A DNA stretch of 64,000 bases from Hyphomicrobiales bacterium. GTDB lineage: Bacteria > Pseudomonadota > Alphaproteobacteria > Rhizobiales > Xanthobacteraceae. Positions 45,596 to 56,473 of this stretch are shown here, piece after piece. The translations under genes were made by a program, and so were the position numbers. Positions within the stretch are counted from its first letter, which is position 1; every line of letters begins with the position of its first letter. The notes below the pieces were generated by a model, which did no database searches, had not been told where the DNA came from, and worked only from the letters and a program-made list of their open reading frames with translations. The stretch lies in assembly GCA_013911975.1 (NCBI GenBank), contig JACESF010000001.1:1-64000 (forward strand). The letters run 5' to 3'.

Positions 45596-47272
45596 TCAGG
45601 CGGCGCGGTGGATATGGCTCGGCCGCTGCTCCCACGCCTCCAGCACCAGGGCGGCACCCTTCTCGCCGAGGGCGATGGTGGGCGCGTTGGTGTTGGAGGA
45701 GGGAATGGTGGGGAAGACCGAGGAATCGATGACCCGCAGCCCCTCGATGCCCCGCACCTTCAGATCCGGGTCCACCACCGCCTCGCTGTCGAGCCCCATC
45801 TTGCACGAGCCCACCACGTGCCAGGTGGTCTGCGCCGTGGAGCGGATATAGGCGATGAGGTCCGCCTCGGTGCGCGCCTCCGGGCCGGGCCGCGTCTCGC
45901 GCACGATGAGCCGCTTCAGCGACGGGGCCTCGGCGAGCCGGCGCACCGCCTGGATGCCCGCCATGAGCACCTTTGCGTCCTCGTCGGCGGCGAGATAGTT
46001 GGGATCGATGCGCGGATGCTGCATCGGGTCGGTGGAGACCGCGTGCACATAGCCGCGCGAGCGCGGGCGCAGCGCCATGATGCCAATGGTGAAGCCCGAA
46101 TATGGGTCGAGCCCGTCCTTCGGCCGCCGCGCGTAGCGGTCCTTGCCCGAGAAGGGCTGGAGCTGGAGCTTCAGGTCCGGCTGGTTCTCGCCCGGGTGGC
46201 TGCGCATCACCGTGTGGGCGGTGGCCGAGCAGATGGAGAGCAGGCCCTTGCCGAACAGGATGTAGCGGATGCCCTCCTTCAGCTTGGCGGTGGGGCGCTG
46301 GAGCACGTCGTTGATGGTGATGGGCTGGCCGCACTCGAAGGTGAGGCGGACATTGGGGTGGTCGGACATGTTCTCGCCCACCCCCGGCAGCGCGTGGCGC
46401 ACCGCGATGCCCAGCGGCGCGAGCACGTCCGGGCGCCCGATGCCGGACAATTCCAGGATTTTCGGCGATTGCAGGGGCCCGGCGGAGAGGATGACCTCGC
46501 GGCGCGCCCGCGCCTCCACCGGCCGCCCCTCGTGCAGGCACGCGACGCCCACCGCCCGCTTGCCCTCCAGCAGCACGCGCGAGACCATCGTGTCGGTCCA
46601 GACGGTCAGGTTCGGCCGCCCCCGCGCGGGCCGCAGATAGCCGACCGACGTGGAGCAGCGGAAGCCGCGCCGGGTGGAATATTGGAGATAGGACGCGCCC
46701 TCGTAATGGCCGTCATTATAGTCGTTGACCAGCTCGAACCCGGCCTCGCGGTTGGCGGCCAGATAGGCGTCCGCCAGCTTGTCGAAATTCTTGAGCTGGG
46801 TGACGTTGATGGGCCCGCCCTTGCCGCGCGTCGCGGGGTCGCCGTCCGCGAAATTCTCCATGCGCTTGAAATAGGGGAGCATGTCCTCCCAGCCCCAGCC
46901 GGGGCAGCCCATGGCGGTCCAGGAATCGAACTCGGCGGGGTCGCCACGCACATAGACGTTGCCGTTGATGGAGCTGGAGCCGCCGAGCACCTTGCCGCGG
47001 GTCCACAATTGCTCGCGCCCGTTCAGGTGCACCTGCTTCTCGGTCATGAAGGGCCACGTATAGCGCTCGTCCTTCAGCAGGTTCACCACCATGAGCGGCA
47101 CGTGGATATTGATCGAATTGTCCTTTCCGCCTGCCTCGATCAGCAGCACCTGGTGCCGCCCGTCCGCCGAGAGGCGGTTGGCGAGCACGCAGCCGGCGGA
47201 GCCCGCGCCGACCACGATGAAGTCGAAGGCGGCCGTGCCCGCCTCTCCCTGGTCCGTATGCCTTGCGTCCAT
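45596..47272 (-). CDS. GMC-family oxidoreductase (choline dehydrogenase-like)
   Basis: This is a 558-residue FAD alcohol dehydrogenase. N-terminal FAD motif: FIVVGAGSAGCVLANRLS; GMC signature 1: RGKVLGGSSSINGNVYVRG; signature 2: SAGPLQSPKILELSGIG. The C-terminal SSVFPTIPSSNTNAPTIALGEKGA closes the FAD site; the catalytic His lies in TAQTTWHVVGSCKMG. A start at 47272 was chosen because longer readings reach 47413 and overlap the operator region. The electron acceptor is likely a quinone or oxygen; substrate unknown. It diverges from an aldehyde dehydrogenase gene, a natural alcohol-to-acid pair. Confidence 0.88.
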   Translation of the reverse strand: MDARHTDQGEAGTAAFDFIVVGAGSAGCVLANRLSADGRHQVLLIEAGGKDNSINIHVPLMVVNLLKDERYTWPFMTEKQVHLNGREQLWTRGKVLGGSSSINGNVYVRGDPAEFDSWTAMGCPGWGWEDMLPYFKRMENFADGDPATRGKGGPINVTQLKNFDKLADAYLAANREAGFELVNDYNDGHYEGASYLQYSTRRGFRCSTSVGYLRPARGRPNLTVWTDTMVSRVLLEGKRAVGVACLHEGRPVEARARREVILSAGPLQSPKILELSGIGRPDVLAPLGIAVRHALPGVGENMSDHPNVRLTFECGQPITINDVLQRPTAKLKEGIRYILFGKGLLSICSATAHTVMRSHPGENQPDLKLQLQPFSGKDRYARRPKDGLDPYSGFTIGIMALRPRSRGYVHAVSTDPMQHPRIDPNYLAADEDAKVLMAGIQAVRRLAEAPSLKRLIVRETRPGPEARTEADLIAYIRSTAQTTWHVVGSCKMGLDSEAVVDPDLKVRGIEGLRVIDSSVFPTIPSSNTNAPTIALGEKGAALVLEAWEQRPSHIHRAA

Positions 47273-47397
47273 CACTCCCACCGTCGCTGCGGCCTTCTGC
47301 GGGCCGAGTTTCGAGCCCGGCCAAGGGGCCGGTCCGTTATCATTCGGGAGCTTAGGACCCTTCACCATCAGGTCACAATGACGGAAACCGCCTCCAG

Positions 47398-47448
47398 TAT
47401 GCGCGCCACGCATAATGGAGGGGGCGATCAGTATGCGGGGGCGGCATC
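47398..47448. promoter_or_regulatory. Two LysR-type dyads between GMC and ALDH genes
   Basis: TATGCG-CGCCA-CGCATA (47398-47414) and TATGCG-GGGGC-GGCATC (47432-47448) both have T-N11-A spacing with TGC/GCA half sites. The first shares the 12-mer CAGTATGCGCGC with the tcuA-LysR spacer. Confidence 0.6.
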
Positions 47449-47550
47449 CCGGCCGGGACAGATGTTATTTTTCGCATGCGGCGCTGGCTTCTAGCTTCGG
47501 GCAGCATACTCACAGGCGCCGCACGGACGGCGCCGTCCGGGAGAGACGGG

Positions 47551-49041
47551 ATGAACGCGCCCATCGAGCTTTCGACCTACCAGCTCTATATCGACGGCCG
47601 CTTCGTGCCGGCCGAGGGCGGCGAGACCTTTCCCACCTACAATCCCTTCAATCGCAAGCCCTGGGCCCTGATCTCCAATGCCGGCGCCTCGGACGTGCAG
47701 GCGGCGGTGGCGGCCGCGCGGCGGGCGTTCGAGACCACCTGGCGCGACACGAGCGGGCTGGAACGCGGGCGCCTCCTGCTTCGGCTCGCCGAGCTTCTGG
47801 AGGAGAATGCCGACCGCATCGCCCGGCTCGAAAGCACGGACAACGGCAAGGTGATCCGCGAGACGCGGCCGCAAATGCTGTTCTCGGCCCGCATCTATCG
47901 CTTCTATGCGGGCTATGCCGACAAGATCTGGGGCAAGGTGATCCCCCTCGACCAGAAGAATGTCTTCGACTACGCGTCCTACGAGCCGCTGGGCGTGGTC
48001 GGCCTCATCACCGCCTGGAACTCGCCCATGGCGCTGCTGGCGAACAAGCTCCCGGCGGCGCTCGCCGCCGGCAATTGCGTGGTGGTGAAGCCCTCCGAGC
48101 ATGCCTCCGTCACCACGCTGGAATTCGCCCGGCTGGTGGAGCAGGCGGGCTTTCCGCCCGGCGTGTTCAACGTGGTGACGGGCGATGGGCGCACCGGGGC
48201 GGCGCTGATTGAGGCGGGGGTGGACAAGGTCTCCTTCACCGGCAGCGGCCATACCGGCCGCAAGGTCGCGGCGGCGGCGGGCAAGGCGCTGGTGCCGGTC
48301 ATCATGGAACTGGGCGGCAAGTCGCCCAACATGGTGTTCGCCGATGCCGATCTCGACAGGGCGGTGGTCGGCGCGCTCGCCGGCATCTTCGCCGCCACCG
48401 GGCAGACCTGCATCGCCGGCTCGCGGCTGCTGGTGCAGCGCCCGGTCTATGACGAGGTGGTCGCCCGCCTCGTGGAGCGGGCGGGGCGCATCCGCCTCGG
48501 CGATCCCTTGAACCCCGAGACCGAGATGGGCACGGCGGCCAACGAGCCGCAATTCAACATGATCCTCGACTTCATCGCCTCCGCGAAGACCGAGGGCGCG
48601 GAGCTGATGGCGGGCGGCGGCGCCGCGCGGGAGGGCGCGCTGGCCGAGGGCCTGTTCGTGCAGCCCACCATCTTCGCCAATGTGCGCAACGACATGCGCA
48701 TCGCGCAGGAGGAGGTGTTCGGGCCGGTCCTCTCCATCCTCCCCTTCGAGAGCGAGGAGGACGCCGTCGCCATCGGCAACGACATCCGCTACGGCCTCGC
48801 CTCCGGCATCTGGACGCGCGACCTCAACCGGGCCATGCGCGTCTCGCGGGCGATCCGCTCGGGCATGGTGTGGGTGAACACCTACCGCGCCTCGGCGGCG
48901 CAGACGCCCTTCGGCGGCACCAAGGAAAGCGGCTTCGGCCGGGAGCGCGGAGAGGCGGGGCTGATGGAATTCGTGCGCACGAAGAATGTCATGATCGACT
49001 TCTCCGACGACGTGCGCGACCCCTTCGCCGTCCGGGTGTGA
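47551..49041 (+). CDS. NAD-dependent aldehyde dehydrogenase
   Basis: This is a 496-residue enzyme. Catalytic Cys is in GQTCIAGSRLLV, Glu in MELGGKSP and Asn in TAWNSP. The start ATG at 47551 follows GGGAGAGACGGG; an upstream reading from 47476 is less likely. It is similar in layout to the ALDH at 37053, but sequence identity is partial. Divergence from the GMC gene, with a shared operator, suggests that the two oxidise an alcohol to an acid in sequence. Confidence 0.88.
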   Translation: MNAPIELSTYQLYIDGRFVPAEGGETFPTYNPFNRKPWALISNAGASDVQAAVAAARRAFETTWRDTSGLERGRLLLRLAELLEENADRIARLESTDNGKVIRETRPQMLFSARIYRFYAGYADKIWGKVIPLDQKNVFDYASYEPLGVVGLITAWNSPMALLANKLPAALAAGNCVVVKPSEHASVTTLEFARLVEQAGFPPGVFNVVTGDGRTGAALIEAGVDKVSFTGSGHTGRKVAAAAGKALVPVIMELGGKSPNMVFADADLDRAVVGALAGIFAATGQTCIAGSRLLVQRPVYDEVVARLVERAGRIRLGDPLNPETEMGTAANEPQFNMILDFIASAKTEGAELMAGGGAAREGALAEGLFVQPTIFANVRNDMRIAQEEVFGPVLSILPFESEEDAVAIGNDIRYGLASGIWTRDLNRAMRVSRAIRSGMVWVNTYRASAAQTPFGGTKESGFGRERGEAGLMEFVRTKNVMIDFSDDVRDPFAVRV

Positions 49042-49046
49042 GGCGA

Positions 49047-49072
49047 GCCGGCCCGCCTCGGGGCGGGCCGGC
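49047..49072. terminator. Bidirectional terminator between ALDH and cyclase genes
   Basis: An 11-bp stem (GCCGGCCCGCC/GGCGGGCCGGC) with a 4-base loop lies between two converging stops. There is no clear T-tract. Confidence 0.55.
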
Positions 49073-49080
49073 CCCGCCGC

Positions 49081-49818
49081 TCAGTCGGCGATCGTCCGGG
49101 CCAGGACCCGCGCCGGGGCGCCGTCCCCCTCCACGATGTCCAGCGCGCCGAACACGAACTCGGCGCGCCGTCCGGCCAGCACGGCATGCCCCGTCAGGTG
49201 CTCGCAGACCAGGATGCCGTGGCCGAGCAGCGCGCGGTGGACCGGCCAGTCGAAGCCGGGGCGGCGCAGGTGATAGACGAGGTCCGGTGTCGCGAAATCG
49301 CAGGCCAGCAGCTTGATGCGCTGGGCCACCAGCCAGCGCGCCGCCTCCACCGACAGGCTCGGGTGGCGCTCATAGAGCGTGGTGCCCACCCGCGCGGCCC
49401 ATCCGGTGTCGATGGCCAGGATGTCGCCCGGCTCCAGGACCGGGCGCGCGCGCTGAAGCTCGCCGACGCCGATCACCCCGTCCGGCGGCTGGGGCAGGTG
49501 CCACACCACGCCGCGCCCGCACAGCCGCTCGGGCGGGATGCCCTCGAAGCCGGGCGCGTCGTTGAAATAATGGCGCGGGGAATCCACATGGGTTCCCGCA
49601 TGGCTCACCATGCGGATCTCGGTGACGTTGAACGGATCCTGCGGCACGGCGCGGATCTGGGTGATGCTGGGCTTCGGGAAGATGGACGCGCACGGCATGG
49701 CCGCGCTCACCGGGTGGGAGAGGCTCAGCCAGTCCCCGGTGGCGACGAGCGGCCGGGGCGGGGGCAGCTCCAGGAAGCCGCGCCAGCCGGAGGTGGTGGT
49801 CACGCAGGCCTCGCACAT
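49081..49818 (-). CDS. Cyclase-family hydrolase (kynurenine-formamidase-like)
   Basis: This is a 245-residue soluble protein of the cyclase/KynB family. The metal-binding signature is HAGTHVDSPRHY, preceded by DWLSLSHPVSAAMPC and followed by GDILAIDTGWAARVG. Members hydrolyse amide or lactone bonds or close rings. It starts 16 bases after the LivF2 stop, so it is the last gene of the liv2 operon; its substrate is therefore probably an imported compound or its product. True kynurenine formamidase is possible but not supported by neighbours. Confidence 0.82.
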   Translation of the reverse strand: MCEACVTTTSGWRGFLELPPPRPLVATGDWLSLSHPVSAAMPCASIFPKPSITQIRAVPQDPFNVTEIRMVSHAGTHVDSPRHYFNDAPGFEGIPPERLCGRGVVWHLPQPPDGVIGVGELQRARPVLEPGDILAIDTGWAARVGTTLYERHPSLSVEAARWLVAQRIKLLACDFATPDLVYHLRRPGFDWPVHRALLGHGILVCEHLTGHAVLAGRRAEFVFGALDIVEGDGAPARVLARTIAD

Positions 49819-49834
49819 GGCAGCTCCCCCTGTG

Positions 49835-50528
49835 TCAGGCCCCGAGATAGGCCCGGTTGACGTCGTCGTTCCGCATCAGCTCGCGCCCCGTGCCGGACGC
49901 CACCACCCGGCCGGTGGAGAGCACATAGGCGCGGGTGCACAATTCCAGCGCCTCCACGGCCCGCTGCTCCACCAGGACCACGGTGATGCCGGTCTCCCGG
50001 TGGACATGGGCGATGCGCTCGAAGATGGCGTCCACCACGCTCGGCGCGAGGCCCATGGACGGTTCGTCCAGCAGCAGGACGCGGGGCGAGGAGACGAGGC
50101 CGCGCGCGATCGCCACCATCTGCTGCTGGCCGCCGGAGAGCGTGCCCGCGAGCTGGCTCGCGCGCTCGCGCAGCACGGGGAACAGGGCGAGAGCATGCTC
50201 GATATTGTCCGCCCGGCGCCGCCGGTCGGGCAGGGGCATGGCGCCCAGTTCCAGGTTTTCCTTCACCGAGAGGTTCGCGAACACCTGCCGGTATTCCGGC
50301 ACATGGGCGATGCCCAGGTGCGGGCGGCGGCTGGCGGGCACGCGGGCGAGGTCCTCCCCCGCGAGGCGCATCGTGCCCTCGGCGAGCGGCACCACGCCGG
50401 AAATCGCCTTCATGAGCGTGGTCTTGCCGGCGCCGTTCGGTCCGATGATGGTGACGAACTCGCCTTCCGGCACGTCGAGATCCACCTCGCACAAAGCGGT
50501 GCGTCCGCCATAGCGGACGCTGACATTC

Positions 50529-50542
<14 letters not shown>
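49835..50542 (-). CDS. Branched-chain-type ABC ATPase, LivF (second system)
   Basis: This is a 235-residue ATPase. Walker A GPNGAGKTT lies near 36, followed by the LivF-typical GIAHVPEYRQVFANLSVKENLELGA, the signature LSGGQQQMVAIARGLV and Walker B VLLLDEPSMGLAP. Its start overlaps the 3' end of the LivM-LivG fusion by 14 bases. Confidence 0.93.
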
Positions 50543-52290
<1,748 letters not shown>

Positions 52291-52298
<8 letters not shown>

Positions 52299-53250
52299 GC
52301 TCCACGCTGCGGCCGAACAGGCCCTGCGGCCGGATCAGCATGATGAGCAGGAAGACGACGAACACCGTGGTCCCCTGCAACTGCATGGGCAGGACCAGGG
52401 TGGAGAGCTGCTGGACCAGGCCGATGACCAGGCCGCCCCAGAACGAGCCCATGATGGAGCCGAGCCCCCCCAGCACCACGCCGGCATACATGACGATGAC
52501 GAAGTCGAGGCCCACATAGGGCTGGAAGGGGTAGTAGGTGGCGACCATCGCGCCTGCGAGGGCAGTGAGGCCGAAGCCGAGCCCGAAGGTGAAGCGATGG
52601 CAGCGCGCCACGTCGATGCCCATATAGGTCGCCGCCAGCGGATTGTCGGCCGCCGCGCGCAGCTTCTTGCCGATGTCCGTGCGATGCAGGAGCGCGTAGA
52701 GCCCCAGCGAGGCGGCGAGCGCCGCCACGGCGGCGAGGATCCGCGCCTCGTTGAGGAACACCATCACGTCGCCCTTGAAGGCTTCCAGCACCAGCGCCTG
52801 GGAGGCGAGGGGGGTGTTGAGCGAGACGGGCGTCGAGCCGAACAGCATGAGCCCGCCATTGGACAGGACCAGCGAGATGCCGAGCGTGGTGATGAGCTGC
52901 GTCTGGTGCATCTCGCCCTCGGTCATGCCCGGCCGGTCGCGGCCGATCCGGCCGAGCACGGCGGCATGCATGAGCCAGCCCACGGCGAAGAAGACCGGCA
53001 CCGCCGCGAGCGCCGCCAGGATCAGCGCCGGAAGCGAGCCGATGGCCGCGCCGAGGCCGAGCCCGGACAGGATGGCGAGGGCGAAATACATGCCCAGCAT
53101 CAGGAAATCGCCCTGGGCGAAATTGATGAGGCGCATGATGCCGAAGATCAGGCCGAGCGCGACGCACATCAGGCCGTAGGTGGAGCCGACGAGCAGCCCG
53201 GTGGCCACGGCCTGGAGGACCGCTTCGAGGCCGGAAGGAAAGAACGACAT
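52291..53250 (-). CDS. Branched-chain-type ABC permease, LivH (second system)
   Basis: This is a 319-residue inner-membrane permease with about eight helices. VLQAVATGLLVGSTYGLMCVALGLIFGIMRLINFAQGDFLMLG at the N-terminus and IVMYAGVVLGGLGSIMGSFWGGLVIG near 255 are LivH hallmarks. It lies 58 bases after livK, separated by a hairpin. Confidence 0.92.
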
Positions 53251-53280
53251 CGGCGACCGCCTGGGCGTTCGAGCGCGGGA

Positions 53281-53302
53281 GGCGGCGGATCGCTCCGCCG
53301 CC
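53281..53302 (-). terminator. Intercistronic hairpin after livK (second system)
   Basis: A 9-bp stem (GGCGGCGGA/TCCGCCGCC) with a 4-base loop sits 6 bases past the binding-protein stop on the minus strand. It mirrors the hairpin after the first livK gene. Confidence 0.55.
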
Positions 53303-53308
53303 GCGACC

Positions 53309-54532
53309 TCAGGGTTTCGGCCAGAGCGGCGCGCGGGTGGCGTCGTCCTTGGGCCAGATGAGGTAGGGTTCGCCGCCCTGCCACTGTACCAGCCCGACCG
53401 CGCCGCCGAGCCGCCGGCCCTTGTCGTCGAAGGCCAGCTTGTCGCCGAGATAATAGTCGGCCGGGCCGTCCTTCCGGTCGGTGGCGCGCAGCGCCGCCAT
53501 CACCTTGGCGGGTTCGGCGGAGCCCGCGCGTTCCAGCGCGTCCTTCACCAGCCAGATGTCGCCGTAGGTGCTGATGGTGTCCTGCCCGAGCCACGGCTCG
53601 CCGCTGCGCTTGGTGAGGCCGGGCAGGGCCGCCTCCTGCGCCTTGGAGGGCCAGTTGGGCGCGATGACGATGAGCCCTTCCAGCAGTTCCGGCCCCACCG
53701 CCTTCAGCATTTCCGGGCTGGCGAGCTGCACGCCCACGGTGACGGCGGGCAGCTTGCCCTTGCCGAGGCCGAACTCGTTCATCTTGGTCAGCACCAGCTT
53801 CGCGTCGGGAAAGCCGGTCGAGTAGAAGAGCAGGAAGTCCGGCCGTGTGGCGCGCAGCTTCTGCACCATGGCGGTGGCGTCGGTGAGCGGTGGCGTGAAG
53901 ACCTCGTCCGCCACGATGGCGACGCCCAGCTTCTCGAAGCCGCCTTCCCGCAGCGGCTTCACGAAGGCCTGGGACGCGGCGGTGCTGTCGGAGATGATGG
54001 CGACCTTCGCCGGCCGCTTGCCCGCCGATGCCTGCGCCATGTCCAGCACGGTGGGCATGGAATTCAGGGCCAGCGCGCTCGCGATGGGAACGGTCTGCAC
54101 CACGTATTTGAAGCCGCGATCGGTGATCTGGTCCGCGTAGGAGAGCGTGAGCCAGGGCAGCTCGGCGCGCTCCGTGACCTCGGTGACGGCGAGCGTCAGC
54201 GAGGAGCTCCAGGAGCCCGTCCCGGCGACGACCCCGGCGCGGTTCGCGACGAGGCGCTGGGCGGCGTTCTTCGCCGTCTCCACCTTGTCGCCGGCATCTT
54301 CCACCGTGAGCGAGAGCTTCGCCCCGCCCATGGCCTTGATGCCGCCCGCGGCGTTGATGTCCTCGATGGCAAGCTCCGCGCCCTTGCGCATCAGGTCGCC
54401 TTGCCGGGCCATGGGGCCGGAAATGGGGGCGATGAGCGCGATCTTGAGATCTTCCGCGTTTGCCGACGCGGACAAAGGCAGGGCCGCGAGCCCGCAAGCC
54501 AGCAAAAAGGCACGCCGGCGCAGACCGATCAT
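53309..54532 (-). CDS. ABC transporter substrate-binding protein, LivK type (second system)
   Basis: This is a 407-residue periplasmic protein. The signal peptide MIGLRRRAFLLACGLAALPL ends around SASANA before EDLKIALIAPISGPMARQGD. Domain features are the Peripla_BP_6 fold with VAGTGSWSSSLTLAVTEV and the hinge region. The ligand is unknown; the genes nearby suggest an aromatic or cyclic carboxylate. The promoter region at 54533-54763 carries TATGC dyads. Confidence 0.9.
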   Translation of the reverse strand: MIGLRRRAFLLACGLAALPLSASANAEDLKIALIAPISGPMARQGDLMRKGAELAIEDINAAGGIKAMGGAKLSLTVEDAGDKVETAKNAAQRLVANRAGVVAGTGSWSSSLTLAVTEVTERAELPWLTLSYADQITDRGFKYVVQTVPIASALALNSMPTVLDMAQASAGKRPAKVAIISDSTAASQAFVKPLREGGFEKLGVAIVADEVFTPPLTDATAMVQKLRATRPDFLLFYSTGFPDAKLVLTKMNEFGLGKGKLPAVTVGVQLASPEMLKAVGPELLEGLIVIAPNWPSKAQEAALPGLTKRSGEPWLGQDTISTYGDIWLVKDALERAGSAEPAKVMAALRATDRKDGPADYYLGDKLAFDDKGRRLGGAVGLVQWQGGEPYLIWPKDDATRAPLWPKP

Positions 54533-54606
54533 AGCCGTTCCTCCCCAGGAATTTCTTTTATTCTTTGAAGCTGTCGAGCAGCCGGGGAGAGCCTAGGACA
54601 AGCACA

Positions 54607-54655
54607 CTATGCATTCTCATAATGTTTGAAGATTGTACTATGCGGACAGGGCATG
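54607..54655. promoter_or_regulatory. TATGC dyads upstream of the second liv operon
   Basis: TATGCG-GACAG-GGCATG (54639-54655) has the same T-N11-A layout as the sites at 47398 and 47432. A related CTATGCATTCTCATAATG lies at 54607-54624. Both are 75-125 bases before livK. Confidence 0.5.
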
Positions 54656-54763
54656 CTCACGGCCCGCATTCCCTTTGTCTTTGCCGTCGCACCGGCGCGC
54701 GCATCCGGCTCCCGCAGGGGCAGCCGGGCTGCGGTATATGCCGGAGCGCATAAGGCCCTTGGG

Positions 54764-56350
54764 TCAGACGGCCCCGAGGACCGACGCGAGGAACGCCGCC
54801 CGCGCGGCTTCGTCGCCCGCCGCGCCGCGCCAGGCGATGTAGCCGTCGGGACGCACCAGGACGCTCTCGCCGTCCAGAAGGCCCACGAAGGCGCCGTCCG
54901 CATCCTCCACCAGCGCCACGCCGAACGGGTCCGGCAGGCCGCTTCCCGCCGGGGAAACGGCGACGATCCTTAGCGGCAGGCGCGTGCCCAGGGTCGCCGC
55001 CTCGGCCTCCAGCGCGGCCAGCGCCTCGGCGGTGGCGGCGGGGGCGAGGAGGACGTGCTCCGTCCCCTTCAGCAGGTCGAACAGGCGCAGCGGGAAGCCG
55101 ATGCCCCGCCGCCGCAGGCCGGGCAAATCGGGCATGCGGTCGCCGGGCTGAAGGGCGGCCTCTTCCAGGGCCGGCGCCACGGCCGGGCTGCCGCGATAGG
55201 AGACGCGAATCTGGGTGTGGGCGAGCCGGTCCGGCGCCTTGGGACGGCCGATGGCCATGCTTTCCTCGATGGTCTGGGCGATGACGCCCTCGGCCACCGG
55301 CTGGCGCTCCGCCTCGTAGCTGTCCAGCAGGGCGGGGGTGGCGCGGCCCTTCAGCACCAGGGACAGCTTCCAGGCGAGGTTGTAGGCGTCCTGGATGCCG
55401 GTATTCATGCCCTGTCCGCCGGTGGGCGGATGGATGTGGCAGGCATCGCCCGCGATGAAGACCTGCCCCACCCGGTAGCGGGTGGCGAGGCGCATGGAGA
55501 TGCGGAAGCGCGACGACCAGCGCAGGTCGCTGGCGATGGGCGGACGCTCCATCACCCGGTCCGCCGCCGCCTGGATGTCGGCGAGCGTCGGCCCCGCCTG
55601 TTCCGACTGGATGCCGTGGGCCACCGCGTCGCCCGCGTCCGGCGCCTGTTCCGGCGCCAGCATGGACACGCGGTAGCGCCCGTGCTCGGGCAGGGGGATG
55701 GCGATGAACAGGTCCGGCGCCCGGTCCTCGCCGAGCGGGCGGACGGCGCGCAGCGCGGTGCCGCGCGGCAGTTCCTCGCCCTCCGGCCAGTCCAGGTGCA
55801 CGTCGCCCAGCATGAAGGGGTAGGGCCAGGCCTCGCCCTCGAAGCCGAGGCCCAATTGATGGCGCACCGTCGAATGGGCGCCGTCGCAGCCCACCACGTA
55901 GCGTGCATGGGCGGTCTCGGCGCCGCCCGGCCCCTCAAGGTCGGCACGCACGATGCCGCCTTCCTGGGTGAGGGACGTCAGGCGCACGCCGCGTTCCACC
56001 GCGATGCCGTAGCTTGACAGGTGCGCCGCCAGGATGCGCTCGGTCTCGCCCTGCGGCACGCCCAGCGCGGCATAGGGCAGGTCGGAGAGGTCCGCCGTAA
56101 GGTCGCGCACGGGCTGGCCGGGGACGGCGAGGCGCGCGCCCGTGAGCCACAGGCCCGCATCGATCATGGGCCGGGCGACGCCCATGTCCTCGTAGATTTC
56201 CAGCGTGCGGGACGTGACGCCGATGGCCCGGCAGAAGGGCAGGGGTTCCGCGCGCGCCTCGATGATGCGCGGGCGGATGCCATGCCGCGCCAGCTCGCAT
56301 GCGAGGGCCAGTCCAACCGGGCCCGCGCCCACCACCAGAACGTCCGCCAT
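54764..56350 (-). CDS. FAD-dependent aromatic hydroxylase-like monooxygenase
   Basis: This is a 528-residue class A flavin monooxygenase. FAD motif VLVVGAGPVGLALACELARHG at the start, the DG motif YVVGCDGAHSTVRHQLG near 165 and the GD motif VFIAGDACHIHPPTGGQGMNTGIQDAYNLAWKL near 295 are all intact. The C-terminal ~150 residues look like the thioredoxin-like dimer domain of the phenol hydroxylase/MhpA group. The substrate is unknown. It is upstream of livK on the same strand, separated by 231 bases. Confidence 0.88.
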   Translation of the reverse strand: MADVLVVGAGPVGLALACELARHGIRPRIIEARAEPLPFCRAIGVTSRTLEIYEDMGVARPMIDAGLWLTGARLAVPGQPVRDLTADLSDLPYAALGVPQGETERILAAHLSSYGIAVERGVRLTSLTQEGGIVRADLEGPGGAETAHARYVVGCDGAHSTVRHQLGLGFEGEAWPYPFMLGDVHLDWPEGEELPRGTALRAVRPLGEDRAPDLFIAIPLPEHGRYRVSMLAPEQAPDAGDAVAHGIQSEQAGPTLADIQAAADRVMERPPIASDLRWSSRFRISMRLATRYRVGQVFIAGDACHIHPPTGGQGMNTGIQDAYNLAWKLSLVLKGRATPALLDSYEAERQPVAEGVIAQTIEESMAIGRPKAPDRLAHTQIRVSYRGSPAVAPALEEAALQPGDRMPDLPGLRRRGIGFPLRLFDLLKGTEHVLLAPAATAEALAALEAEAATLGTRLPLRIVAVSPAGSGLPDPFGVALVEDADGAFVGLLDGESVLVRPDGYIAWRGAAGDEAARAAFLASVLGAV

Positions 56351-56473
56351 CTTCGCCTCCCCCCGTGGACCCGGCCGCGTCGCCGGGGCGTCGCGACCTT
56401 ATCGCCTTGACCTTGCCACACGGAAGGCGTCATGACGCGGTCCATCGCGGTTGCCTGAGGCGCCGCCATTGGA

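Noticed and set aside
45461..47494. 677-codon plus-strand frame
   Set aside because: It is antisense to the GMC oxidoreductase and lacks any recognisable motif.
49081..49818. Assignment as true kynurenine formamidase (kynB)
   Set aside because: The HAGTHVDSP motif is family-wide and no tryptophan-degradation genes are nearby, so only the family was named.
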